Below are positions 53,501-60,654 of a DNA stretch of 64,000 bases, one piece after another. Origin of the DNA: Eubacteriaceae bacterium (lineage in GTDB: Bacteria > Bacillota > Clostridia > Lachnospirales > Lachnospiraceae); NCBI GenBank assembly GCA_910574915.1, contig CAJTCR010000010.1:51618-115617 (forward strand), in the 5' to 3' direction. Each line of letters opens with the position of its first letter. Position 1 is the stretch's first letter. Under the pieces are notes generated by a model. The model was not told where the DNA came from, did no database searches, and saw only the letters and a list, made by a program, of their open reading frames with translations. The position numbers were made by a program, and so were the translations under genes.

Positions 53501-55792
53501 AAGAACTGTATCCTGGGGGCAACAGATATCCTGCTGGATACGATGATGCTGTCGCTCCCTGCACCGCAGGTACTGAATGGAAGCAAGAGCAATGCACAGA
53601 CGCTTTCACAGTCTATGGATGCGATGGAAGAGATGATGTATCTGTTTTACCAGCATAAGGGACTGAACAAAAATGCCAAAGAAGCGATTGACCAGATTCC
53701 AAAAGGGCATCAAAATATCCGTTACCAGCGCATGTTTGCAGGCGCATTTATGTATGCATCTGGAAACCATATTGGAATCGAGTATGGCTCAACGGCTGGC
53801 ATGGTAAGCGCAAAGCCGGTAGAGGCAGATGAAAACGGACGCTGGATCGGCGGCCAGTATTTTGGCTGGGGCATCGCCCATGAAATCGGGCACTGCATTA
53901 ACCAGGGCGCTTATTCCGTCGCGGAAATTACAAACAACTATTTCTCCGTGCTTGCACAGGCGAAGGAAGCCAACAACAGTGTACGCTTTAAATATTATAA
54001 CGAAGAAGATCCTAGAAACACAGTATTTGAAAAAGTAACTTCCAATACAAAAGGACGCGCGTCAAATGTATTTACGCAGCTTGGCATGTACTGGCAGCTT
54101 CATTTGGCATATGACAAGGGCTACAACTACAAGACCTATGAAGACCATCAGACACAGTTGGACAGCCTGTTCTTTGCAAGGGTGGATTCTTACGCAAGAA
54201 AACCAGACCGGGCGCCGAAGCCAGGCAATGTAGCACTGACACTCCCAGGAGATACCGACCAGAACCTGATGCGGCTTGCGTGCGCGGCGGCAAAGAAGAA
54301 TTTGCTGGAGTTCTTTACACGGTGGGGAATGACGCCGGATGCAGGGACGATTGCTTACGCGGAACAGTTTGAAAAAGAAGAGCGTGCGATTTATTATGCG
54401 AATGATGAGGCACGTGTTTATCAGTTGACAAGCGGCGGTCAGAGCATTGCAGAAAAACAGCCAAATCATGCTGCCCTGGCAGAAGTGAAAGTTACGCAGG
54501 CAGGAAATTTGAGCAATCAGGTAAATATCTCCATATCGGTAGATCAAAACATTATCAATCCAAAGGATATACTTGGATATGAAATTGTACGCTGCAAAGT
54601 GTCTGATACCGAAAAAAATCTGGAAAAGCTGGACGAAGAGCTGGCAGGCTTTAAAATGTCTGACGGTACGGCAACGGCTGAGTTTACAGATACTGTGACT
54701 ACGATTAATAACCGCGCCATTACTTACAAAGTAAGACTGATTGACAAATATTTGTACCAAGTGGCTGAAAAAACGTTAGAACCGATTAAGGTTTGTCATG
54801 CGGATTTTATTAGTAAGTCGGGCTGGACAGTAAGTACCAGTCAGATTGTGACGCCGAAAGCAGATGCAGTGCCAGATGAAGATGCGGACGGTAGCAGTTA
54901 TGACAAGAGCGAAGCAGATGTTCCATGTGGTGTTGATGCACAGAAGGAGCTTGAGAGAAGAGCACTTGAAAAAGAGCTGCGTAAGATGATGGATAATGAC
55001 AGTCAGACATCCTTTACAGCAAAGACGGAAGGCAGCCAGGCAGAAATCATTGTGGAATTTGGCAGGTCACATGCAATTACCGGATTTAAATATACGGGAG
55101 CAGCAATCGCGAAATATGAGCTGTATGCACGGGAAAACGGCGTATGGGAAAAAGCAGCAGATGGAAGCCTTGGAAATGAAGATATGATTTATTTTAAAGG
55201 CGAGACAAAACAGTCTGATGATACGTTATACGCTGCATACCAGGCGACGGCTGTCAAGCTTGTCATATTAAATCAAGCAGAGGTTTCGATTGCAGAGCTG
55301 GATCTTCTTGGAATAGCGGGTGATAATGTCGAATTTGAAACCGCAGACGGTAAGCCGGCGATGGGTATATTAAAGTCTGATTTCACATACAAGGATAATT
55401 TGGGAGGCAGTCACGTTATTACCAAGGGTGCCATTGTGTTTACAGGTCAATATAAAGGAAATCCGGCATATAATGTGGTAGTTGTCTATGACCAGTATGG
55501 ACAGATCGTAGGCGGTAAAGACGGAGAAGATCTGAATGCAGAGTCGGTTATTTTTGCAAACGTGCCGGATGAAGGGAACATACCTGACGTTTATAAAGGA
55601 ACATGGATATACTATATTGATCCGAAGTTTGTATCAAGTGATTTCATGAAGCGGAATATTCGCGCGGAATTATATCGTGTGGATAATGCGCAGACAAATG
55701 AAGGACAGCGACTTGTAAGCGATACAAAGCCAGTAGAATTTGACAGAAGCAGCTTGACAGAAATTGAGTTGTCATCAAGCTATGGAAATTAA
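50540..55792 (+). CDS. Secreted M60-like metallopeptidase with dockerin and Fn3 domains, 1750 aa
   Basis: The signal peptide is MKRVASCLLAAIMVFLSCQQ then AIIAKG. Next is a domain of about 100 residues, then two calcium-binding dockerin-type loops: DVNGDGRIDAED from residue 140 and DLNRDGKVDLAD from residue 190, with a longer linker than usual. Fibronectin III domains follow at about residues 390-580, and a discoidin-like sugar-binding segment (FNNLGGRGLIYEFDQAYRIK). The zinc site is HEIGH at residues 1114-1118 with the distal Glu ten residues on (SVAEI), the gluzincin M60 pattern found in mucin-degrading enzymes. A second discoidin-like region lies near residue 1500. No sortase motif is seen. 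Confidence 0.85.
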   Translation: MKRVASCLLAAIMVFLSCQQAIIAKGAAAGPPGQVNVTIVSALLLKDDVDFTVSLSGKGERTLTLPEDDGKSLLPTQVGTAFENLHEGSYTLSVEADGFARYEQDIQVDDKAHGVKLMTGNVDLSAENAQAHPGVLQIGDVNGDGRIDAEDQEIITNAIDQTDSGKASQQSQEDVETPDQNLDEHAKQEDLNRDGKVDLADLEYFTKSYQTAPVVSTEEISIPSSKVTAALDAATKLKSGNESDLLNNSGNVLQLVRNDGKPISKDHPVSIDFAFDSSMMQGIVLETGADYPIQTAEAEITGDNGTETVSITRSSSRLRRQSKSGATASINENGTICIDLGSQVAVKKVTFKITGMQQNKNNLAEISKVTFLGDMASRIPEPQTSIPEKVSVENGSASFTLSWDRCENVTGYEVCVWEDGAGSEKDAEIKQVAGTTLTISSLNDKTKLENYHTYKAKVRSTNGMWRSGYSDTVTAKPVPTKKPDAPDYVKASGMYKAVKVSWKMMKNTVTYNLYYKKETDASYKKIEGIQENSYTVEKLENLTKYVFYVTGVNELGEGAPSLTAAALTKDMELAKVPRYRLINKAARGEVSPKIVSAVTGSGGMKSSPKDTAAGTAWGSVDNSANSYYEMATWDGGGFNNLGGRGLIYEFDQAYRIKMLALQEPIDQDINYGYAKIQYWDADNQPHTLGYNNIAVLKKADAEGRVYYMLRLDRAISAKKIQIGLARSVASGTIAVAEMYFYEYDPVEDDIMGLYTDDLHTVLRSDVTHDTIDALRVRINTKDQESGEYHPYRDALERELKTAEDILDSKLNAPAHIHSGITTKDTGRGFGGLNAWQPLGITAAAGEEITVYVGHNYKRTGDNTNLQLVATQYHAEAASMSQVVKTLKIGRNDIVIPKIWTGDYELGGALYVQYTGSGGAEDDYAVRVSGGVQVPVLDLYKVTDQTERMARISKYLTDLGAYVSSMAAKHSEVHQTSDNLNVKKDYDEKNCILGATDILLDTMMLSLPAPQVLNGSKSNAQTLSQSMDAMEEMMYLFYQHKGLNKNAKEAIDQIPKGHQNIRYQRMFAGAFMYASGNHIGIEYGSTAGMVSAKPVEADENGRWIGGQYFGWGIAHEIGHCINQGAYSVAEITNNYFSVLAQAKEANNSVRFKYYNEEDPRNTVFEKVTSNTKGRASNVFTQLGMYWQLHLAYDKGYNYKTYEDHQTQLDSLFFARVDSYARKPDRAPKPGNVALTLPGDTDQNLMRLACAAAKKNLLEFFTRWGMTPDAGTIAYAEQFEKEERAIYYANDEARVYQLTSGGQSIAEKQPNHAALAEVKVTQAGNLSNQVNISISVDQNIINPKDILGYEIVRCKVSDTEKNLEKLDEELAGFKMSDGTATAEFTDTVTTINNRAITYKVRLIDKYLYQVAEKTLEPIKVCHADFISKSGWTVSTSQIVTPKADAVPDEDADGSSYDKSEADVPCGVDAQKELERRALEKELRKMMDNDSQTSFTAKTEGSQAEIIVEFGRSHAITGFKYTGAAIAKYELYARENGVWEKAADGSLGNEDMIYFKGETKQSDDTLYAAYQATAVKLVILNQAEVSIAELDLLGIAGDNVEFETADGKPAMGILKSDFTYKDNLGGSHVITKGAIVFTGQYKGNPAYNVVVVYDQYGQIVGGKDGEDLNAESVIFANVPDEGNIPDVYKGTWIYYIDPKFVSSDFMKRNIRAELYRVDNAQTNEGQRLVSDTKPVEFDRSSLTEIELSSSYGN

Positions 55793-55831
55793 ACTGGCAT
55801 GATATTTTATCGTTTATACTGACAGGCGTTT

Positions 55832-55861
55832 TTACGGTCTGTGCTTAGGTACAGACCGTAA
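55832..55861. promoter_or_regulatory. Hairpin between M60 and cohesin-like genes
   Basis: TTACGGTCTGT and ACAGACCGTAA form a perfect 11-base-pair stem around GCTTAGGT. Flanking CGTTTTTA/TAAAAACG could extend it with mismatches. No T-run follows, so it may control read-through or stability rather than terminate. Confidence 0.5.
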
Positions 55862-55897
55862 GAATAAAAACGTTTGCAAAGATATAAGGAGCAATCT

Positions 55898-57103
55898 ATG
55901 AAAAAAAAGATCACAGCAATGATTATTCTATTTTCCCTGCTGCTTACAGCTATCCCGCTGCAAGCATTTGCTGCCGGAAATGATGAAGATGATTTGATAC
56001 TGGAGACATCGGGAAATACGCTTATTGTCAAACTGGAACTGCCGAACGCAAAAAAAGAGGAGCTGTCCTCAGTGCAGCTAAGCCTGAATCTGGATGCAGG
56101 CGCCTTTTCAGATTTTATATTTGACGAATCGGTAACGGGCAAGGCAAAAGTGTATGAAATATATTACAACCAGGAACGCAAACAGGTAAATCTGTATATT
56201 GCCGGGACGAAGGCGCTGTTTAACGGCAGGAGCTTGACAATCGGCAGCGTCCAGGTGGAAGCAAACGGCAGCGCTGCATCCTCCACACAGGTGGAAGGCA
56301 AAGCAGTTAAGGTTGTGCGCGGAGCAGTGACAGAAGATCTGGAACTGTCGAATATGACAGAGATTTCCTTACAAAACGATGGCAGCAGCAATCCTGGAAC
56401 GTACAATCCAGGCGTGTACAATCCGGGGCAGCCTGTTCCTGGAGGGCAAAAGCCAGAAGAACCAAAAGATCCTGAAATACCAGACGAAGACCAGCAGGAG
56501 CCGGAGGCACCTGACGAAAACCAGGAAGGGGAAACAGCAGTAATTGCACCGCGTTTGTTAAAAATACAGAATGCAGCCGCTGGGGTAACCGTAAAATGGT
56601 CTAAATCATCAAATGCAGCAGGCTATTATGTATACCGCAAGACGACAGGCGGGCGCTGGAAACGGATTGCGGCAGTCAGCGGCAAGACCAAGGTAAGCTA
56701 TACCGATCAAGCAGTGAAATCCAAAAACGGCAAGACGTATCTGTATACCGTAAAAGCGTATAACGGCAAAAAAACCAGCACTTATGACAAATCTGGAATA
56801 AAGATCTGCCGCCTGACAGCGCCAGTGCTGTCAAAGCCAGCCAGCAAGTCCACAGCGAAGATGGTTGTAAAATGGAAACAGAATAAAAAAGCAACCGGAT
56901 ACCAGATACAATATGCAAGATCTGCGGATTTTAAAAACCAAAAGGCGGCAAAGACAATCAAGTCCGCAAGTAAAACATCCCAGACAATTACGAAGCTGAA
57001 ACAAAAGAAAACATATTATGTCCGTATCCGCTGCTACAAAAAAGCCGGAGCTGCAAAATACTACAGCGCCTGGAGTACAGCGAAAAAAGTAAAAATCAAA
57101 TAG
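55898..57103 (+). CDS. Secreted cohesin-like protein with Fn3 domains, 401 aa
   Basis: The signal peptide is MKKKITAMIILFSLLLTAIP then LQAFAAG. Residues of about 30-165 form a beta domain with the cohesin rhythm (SSVQLSLNLDAGAFSDFIF, VYEIYYNQERKQVNLYIAGT, GRSLTIGSVQVEANG). A Pro/Glu/Asp-rich linker follows, then two fibronectin III domains (VTVKWSKSSNAAGYYVYRKT; MVVKWKQNKKATGYQIQYAR). It starts 105 bases after the M60 gene, so the dockerin there is a possible partner. The cohesin call rests on pattern only. Confidence 0.65.
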   Translation: MKKKITAMIILFSLLLTAIPLQAFAAGNDEDDLILETSGNTLIVKLELPNAKKEELSSVQLSLNLDAGAFSDFIFDESVTGKAKVYEIYYNQERKQVNLYIAGTKALFNGRSLTIGSVQVEANGSAASSTQVEGKAVKVVRGAVTEDLELSNMTEISLQNDGSSNPGTYNPGVYNPGQPVPGGQKPEEPKDPEIPDEDQQEPEAPDENQEGETAVIAPRLLKIQNAAAGVTVKWSKSSNAAGYYVYRKTTGGRWKRIAAVSGKTKVSYTDQAVKSKNGKTYLYTVKAYNGKKTSTYDKSGIKICRLTAPVLSKPASKSTAKMVVKWKQNKKATGYQIQYARSADFKNQKAAKTIKSASKTSQTITKLKQKKTYYVRIRCYKKAGAAKYYSAWSTAKKVKIK

Positions 57104-57181
57104 CATCTGCAAAGTTTTTGCAGATTTACAAAAAAATAGCTTGCGCATGTCTGCAAATTCCGTTATAATATACGTTGTGAA

Positions 57182-57263
57182 GCGGAATTGATGGAATTGG
57201 CAGACATGCAAGATTTAGGTTCTTGTGCTGCGAGGCGTGAGGGTTCAAGTCCCTCATTCCGCA
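57182..57263 (+). tRNA. tRNA-Leu (anticodon TAG)
   Basis: The acceptor GCGGAAT pairs with ATTCCGC. The anticodon arm CAAGATTTAGGTTCTTG gives TAG, and a long variable arm (TGCTGCGAGGCGTG) marks a class II tRNA. The discriminator is A, followed at once by a MITE. Confidence 0.95.
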
Positions 57264-57429
57264 CTAGAGCGTGTTTGAAAAATGCTTTCTGTCAGATGTA
57301 TTTCACAATTTGTGGGAGATTTTCGCCAAATGAAGGGCGCATAGCGGGTTATGTAACCTGAATTTGGCGAAAATATCACGCAAAGTGGGGAATGCAGATG
57401 GCAGGAATGATTTTTCAAACACGCTCTAG
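57264..57429. mobile_element. MITE with GAGCGTGTTTGAAAAAT ends, 166 bp
   Basis: The ends CTAGAGCGTGTTTGAAAAAT (57264-57283) and its exact complement (57410-57429) are perfect 20-base inverted repeats. The interior is also an imperfect palindrome, with ATTTTCGCCAAAT matching ATTTGGCGAAAAT. TA borders both ends, as expected for Tc1/mariner-type insertion. There is no coding capacity. Confidence 0.85.
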
Positions 57430-57488
57430 AAAGTGATGATTTCAATTCTGGTTAAAAATTAGCTGTATTTGGGAATGGATAACAGAGA

Positions 57489-57524
57489 GTTCGTGAGTAT
57501 ATACTCACGAACTTTTGTGTTTTT
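57489..57524 (+). terminator. Terminator downstream of tRNA-Leu and MITE
   Basis: GTTCGTGAGTAT and ATACTCACGAAC form a 24-base perfect palindrome followed by TTTTGTGTTTTTT. Confidence 0.85.
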
Positions 57525-57567
57525 TGAAAGGATGGCGTTATCTGGCAGAAAAAGCGAAGGGCAGTTA

Positions 57568-57596
57568 TTGCCAGATGCAGAAAAATGTGGTATATT
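57568..57596 (+). promoter_or_regulatory. Promoter of the type I toxin
   Basis: TTGCCA (57568-57573), 17 bases, TATATT (57591-57596). The transcript would begin near 57603, giving a 60-base leader. Confidence 0.7.
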
Positions 57597-57662
57597 GCCA
57601 ATATGGGAAACCGAGAAGCCAAAGGCGGCTTTACCCTTCTTTTTCATTTGGAGGGCGATGCA

Positions 57663-57755
57663 ATGATGATTACATACTCTGATTTCGTTCAGACAGGTAT
57701 CTTTATTGTTGTCCTTGTGAATCTGTGCTATCAGATTTTCAAGGGAAGAAAATAG
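57663..57755 (+). CDS. Type I toxin-like membrane peptide, 30 aa
   Basis: A 30-residue peptide: MMITYSDFVQTGIFIVVLVN then LCYQIFKGRK. This is the shape of putative holin-like type I toxins of Firmicutes, with a short hydrophilic start, one membrane helix and a basic tail. GGAGGG (57650-57655) lies 7 bases before ATG 57663. The leader segment AAAGGCGGCTTTACCCTTC (57621-57639) is nearly complementary to GAAGGGTAGAGCCGCTTTT downstream (57816-57834), so the mRNA ends can pair. A minus-strand promoter makes an antisense RNA over its 3' part. Confidence 0.75.
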   Translation: MMITYSDFVQTGIFIVVLVNLCYQIFKGRK

Positions 57756-57848
57756 CCGCCGCTACCACAAATAGCGACGGCTGACCTCGTAAGAGGTATT
57801 AGTATTATCGTTTGAAGGGTAGAGCCGCTTTTGCGGTTTCCCTTGTTA
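57754..57848 (-). ncRNA. Candidate antisense antitoxin RNA
   Basis: A minus-strand RNA starting about 7 bases after the promoter at 57883-57855 would run from about 57848 to the stem AGCCGTCGCTA/TAGCGGCGGCT (57782-57754), after which the minus strand reads ATTTTCTTCCC, a terminator-like tail. It is about 95 bases long, fully antisense to the 3' part of the toxin message. It contains a hairpin AAGGGAAACCGC/GCGGCTCTACCCTT and the stem CCTCTTACGAGG. Confidence 0.6.
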
Positions 57849-57854
57849 ATTCTC

Positions 57855-57883
57855 AATATACCATATCTAAAAACAAGTTTCAA
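57855..57883 (-). promoter_or_regulatory. Promoter of the antisense RNA
   Basis: On the minus strand TTGAAA (57883-57878), 17 bases, TATATT (57860-57855). It faces the toxin gene. Confidence 0.7.
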
Positions 57884-58157
57884 GCCTGTTTTTCATTTTG
57901 CCCGATTTCATAGTCGTGCTTTTCATAATTCCCTGTTGCTGGAACCAATCTTTTCTGATAAGATTTTCTTTCACAGGCTGTCTTTTTTTGATTGCCGGAA
58001 GGAAAGCTGCGCGGCGATGCATACTGTGCCTTTACACAAAAAGCAGAGAGGTATTTTTTTAAAGTTTGGGAGAGAATACAATGTTAAAAAATAATCAATC
58101 TTATATAATGATCCTATAAGAAAAGAGAACATCCCAGGATACGAAAGGAGAATCAGT

Positions 58158-59102
58158 ATGCCAGTAAAAGTAATGGGGATTGCGGCAGGGAGAAAGAACA
58201 GCAACAACGAGATATTGTTAAAAGAGGCTTTGATGCGCTGTGAAGAAGCAGGTGCACAGGTTACGATGATTAATTTAAAGGATTATAAGATCCTGGACTG
58301 TACAGGGTGTACGTCCTGTACGATGGGGATGTCGCAGGGCAAACATGTAGGCTGTGTGCTGGACGGGCAGGATGACAAGAAAAAAATCATGGATGTGATG
58401 CTACAGCAGGATGCGGTGATTTTTTCCGTACCGACTTATGACCTGATGCCGGCGAGTGCGTTTGTGACGTTCGCACAAAGAAGCCTGAGCTATGAGACGG
58501 CATTTTTGGAGACGATTGGCGCGATCGAGCATAAGGACAGAGTTGCCGGCCTGATCGCGGTAGGCGGTTCTACGCGTTCCTGGCAGTCGATGGCACTGGA
58601 AGGCTTGCAGGCTGCGATGTTTACAACAGATCTGAAAGTGGTGGACATGCTGCTGGCAACCAGGGTTCCGGGCATGGCACAGTGCCTTTTGGACGATGCG
58701 CTGATTGCCCGTGCGGGGAAGCTGGGAGAGCATATTATGGAGGCGGTTCATACGCCTGTAAAACAGCGCAGATGGCTGGGCGAAGAGGATATGGGATGGT
58801 GCCCGAACTGTCATTCCAATGCGCTTGTGCTCGGGGAAACGCAGTGGGACGGGCTGTATTATCCGGTGGAGTGCCAGGTATGCGGAGCAGGCGGAACGCT
58901 GGAGCAGGCGGCAGACGGCAGGTGGAAGTTTGTAATACAAAAAGACGGGCTGTTAAAAGACCGGACGACTGTAGCAGGGCGTGCAAAGCATTTGGAAGAA
59001 ATCGCGCATACGCAGGGCGGATTTTATTCCAATCCGCAAAACCATAAAATCGTACAGGAAAAGCTGGCAAAATATAAAGAAAAGCAGTTTCCGGCGGTTT
59101 AA
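58158..59102 (+). CDS. NADPH-dependent FMN reductase-like flavoprotein, 314 aa
   Basis: The N-terminal 180 residues are a flavodoxin-like fold of the iron-sulfur flavoprotein/NADPH-FMN reductase group: VMGIAAGRKNSNNEILLKEA, the Cys-rich LDCTGCTSCTMGM, and FSVPTYDLMPASAFVTF. The C-terminal part adds a zinc-ribbon-like CPNCHSN and CQVCGAGG. GCTSC could bind an iron-sulfur cluster. It is the first gene of a four-gene operon and may receive or deliver electrons. ATG 58158 follows AAAGGAG. Confidence 0.78.
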   Translation: MPVKVMGIAAGRKNSNNEILLKEALMRCEEAGAQVTMINLKDYKILDCTGCTSCTMGMSQGKHVGCVLDGQDDKKKIMDVMLQQDAVIFSVPTYDLMPASAFVTFAQRSLSYETAFLETIGAIEHKDRVAGLIAVGGSTRSWQSMALEGLQAAMFTTDLKVVDMLLATRVPGMAQCLLDDALIARAGKLGEHIMEAVHTPVKQRRWLGEEDMGWCPNCHSNALVLGETQWDGLYYPVECQVCGAGGTLEQAADGRWKFVIQKDGLLKDRTTVAGRAKHLEEIAHTQGGFYSNPQNHKIVQEKLAKYKEKQFPAV

Positions 59103-59163
59103 AGGATACAAAGGCAAGGAACATACGATGTTAAAATCTCAGTAAAAATCAGGAGGCAGCAAA

Positions 59164-60651
59164 ATGAAACAAATGAATACAGATATCATTGTAGTGGCAG
59201 CGGGATTGTCGGGGCTTGCAGCAAGTATTGCGGCAGCAGAAAACGGCGTTCAGGTACTTGTTTTTGAGAAGTCCGGCACAACAGGCGGAGCGGCAAATAT
59301 GGGTATGGGCCCGTTAGGGGTAGGTTCCAGGATTCAGAGGGAGCAGATGATATCCTTAACGCCGGGAGAAGCGTTCCGTAAGCATATGTATTTTACACAT
59401 TATCGTGTAGACGCGAGGATGGTAAGAGATTATTATTTTAAGTCGGGCGATACGATTGACTGGCTGATGGATATGGGAGTGGAGTTTACAGGCGTACAAA
59501 GGGCGTTCAGCGCGCCGGAGGATACACGTGCCTATTCCGACGGGGAATTTACCTGGCATGTGTGCAAGCCGGAAGGCGGCGGGGTGCCTGGGCCGCGTGC
59601 AGCGACAGCGATGACGAAAAAAATGACCGAACGCGCGCTGGAGCTTGGCGTGGAATTTTTGTATGAAACGCCGGTATTTCAAATATTGATGGAAGAAGGC
59701 AGGGCAGTCGGTGTGCTTGCAAGGGCAAAAGACGGCGAAGAAATTGAAGCGCGGGCAAACGCGGTTATTATTGCTACGGGAGGATTTGGTGATAACCCGC
59801 AGATGATCAAAGAAGAAACGGGCTATGAATTTGGCAAAACCATTTTTAATTTCGCAATTCCGGGCATGAAAGGCGACGGGCTTAGAATGGCATGGGAAGC
59901 GGGCGCGGGCAAAGTGCCTTGCAGTATGGAACTGATGTATCAGTTGCCGGACAATATGAACCACTTTATTTTGGACGGGGCATTCCGTCAGCCATGCCTG
60001 TGGGTAAACCGCAACGGAGAACGCTTTATGCCGGAAGACCAGATCGGAAATACGACGTTTACAGGAAATGCCATTACAGCGCAGCCGGGAAGCATTGCAT
60101 TTTCGATATTTGACAGCCGCCTGTTAAAAAAATACAAGAAAAAGGGCGCGGATATTGTATCGCATGTGCATCCGCATGATTTGTACGATCATTTTGACGA
60201 GCAGTGGGAACGGGATCTGGCAGACGGCTATGAGCCGATCGCGCAGGCGGATACGATCGAAGAGCTGGCACAGAAAGCAGGTATTGATGTGGAAGGGCTG
60301 AAGGCGCAGGTAGAAGAATATAATGAGATGTGCGCGGGCGGCTTTGACGAGATCTTTGAAAAAGACAGGCGCTACATGCAGCCGATTGATAAAGCTCCGT
60401 TTTATTGCTGCAGGCAGAATGTAGGAGCTTACGGTTCTTTGGGCGGGGTGAAGATCAACCATAAGACGCAGGTTTTGACACAAGAGGCAAAAGTGATCCC
60501 TGGCTTGTATTGCGTGGGGACGGATGCGTGCAATATTTTCGGCGACAGCTATCCGTTTATCCTGTCTGGAAATACGATGGGATTTTGCTTAAACAGCGGA
60601 CGCATTGCGGGGGAAAATGCGGCAGCGGAACTGGATGATTTTACATACTAA
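59164..60651 (+). CDS. FAD-dependent fumarate reductase-like oxidoreductase, 495 aa
   Basis: The FAD_binding_2 fold begins TDIIVVAAGLSGLAASIAAA; the first Gly of the usual GxGxxG is Ala. Then FEKSGTTGGAANMGMG, ARANAVIIATGGFGDNPQM, MKGDGLRMAWEAGAG and the C-terminal PGLYCVGTDACNIFGDSYPF with GNTMGFCLNSGRIAGENA. There is no signal peptide or heme motif, so it is cytoplasmic. Relatives reduce double bonds (fumarate, urocanate, steroid or bile-acid intermediates). The substrate here is unknown. It probably takes electrons from the next two proteins. Confidence 0.85.
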   Translation: MKQMNTDIIVVAAGLSGLAASIAAAENGVQVLVFEKSGTTGGAANMGMGPLGVGSRIQREQMISLTPGEAFRKHMYFTHYRVDARMVRDYYFKSGDTIDWLMDMGVEFTGVQRAFSAPEDTRAYSDGEFTWHVCKPEGGGVPGPRAATAMTKKMTERALELGVEFLYETPVFQILMEEGRAVGVLARAKDGEEIEARANAVIIATGGFGDNPQMIKEETGYEFGKTIFNFAIPGMKGDGLRMAWEAGAGKVPCSMELMYQLPDNMNHFILDGAFRQPCLWVNRNGERFMPEDQIGNTTFTGNAITAQPGSIAFSIFDSRLLKKYKKKGADIVSHVHPHDLYDHFDEQWERDLADGYEPIAQADTIEELAQKAGIDVEGLKAQVEEYNEMCAGGFDEIFEKDRRYMQPIDKAPFYCCRQNVGAYGSLGGVKINHKTQVLTQEAKVIPGLYCVGTDACNIFGDSYPFILSGNTMGFCLNSGRIAGENAAAELDDFTY

Positions 60652-60654
60652 GGA

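Noticed and set aside
57469..57666. A 65-codon plus-strand frame before the type I toxin
   Set aside because: It spans the terminator palindrome and the toxin promoter, and no ribosome site or known family is seen.
57831..58094. An 87-codon plus-strand frame in the antisense-promoter region
   Set aside because: It has no ribosome site, covers the antisense RNA promoter, and its composition looks like translated AT-rich spacer.
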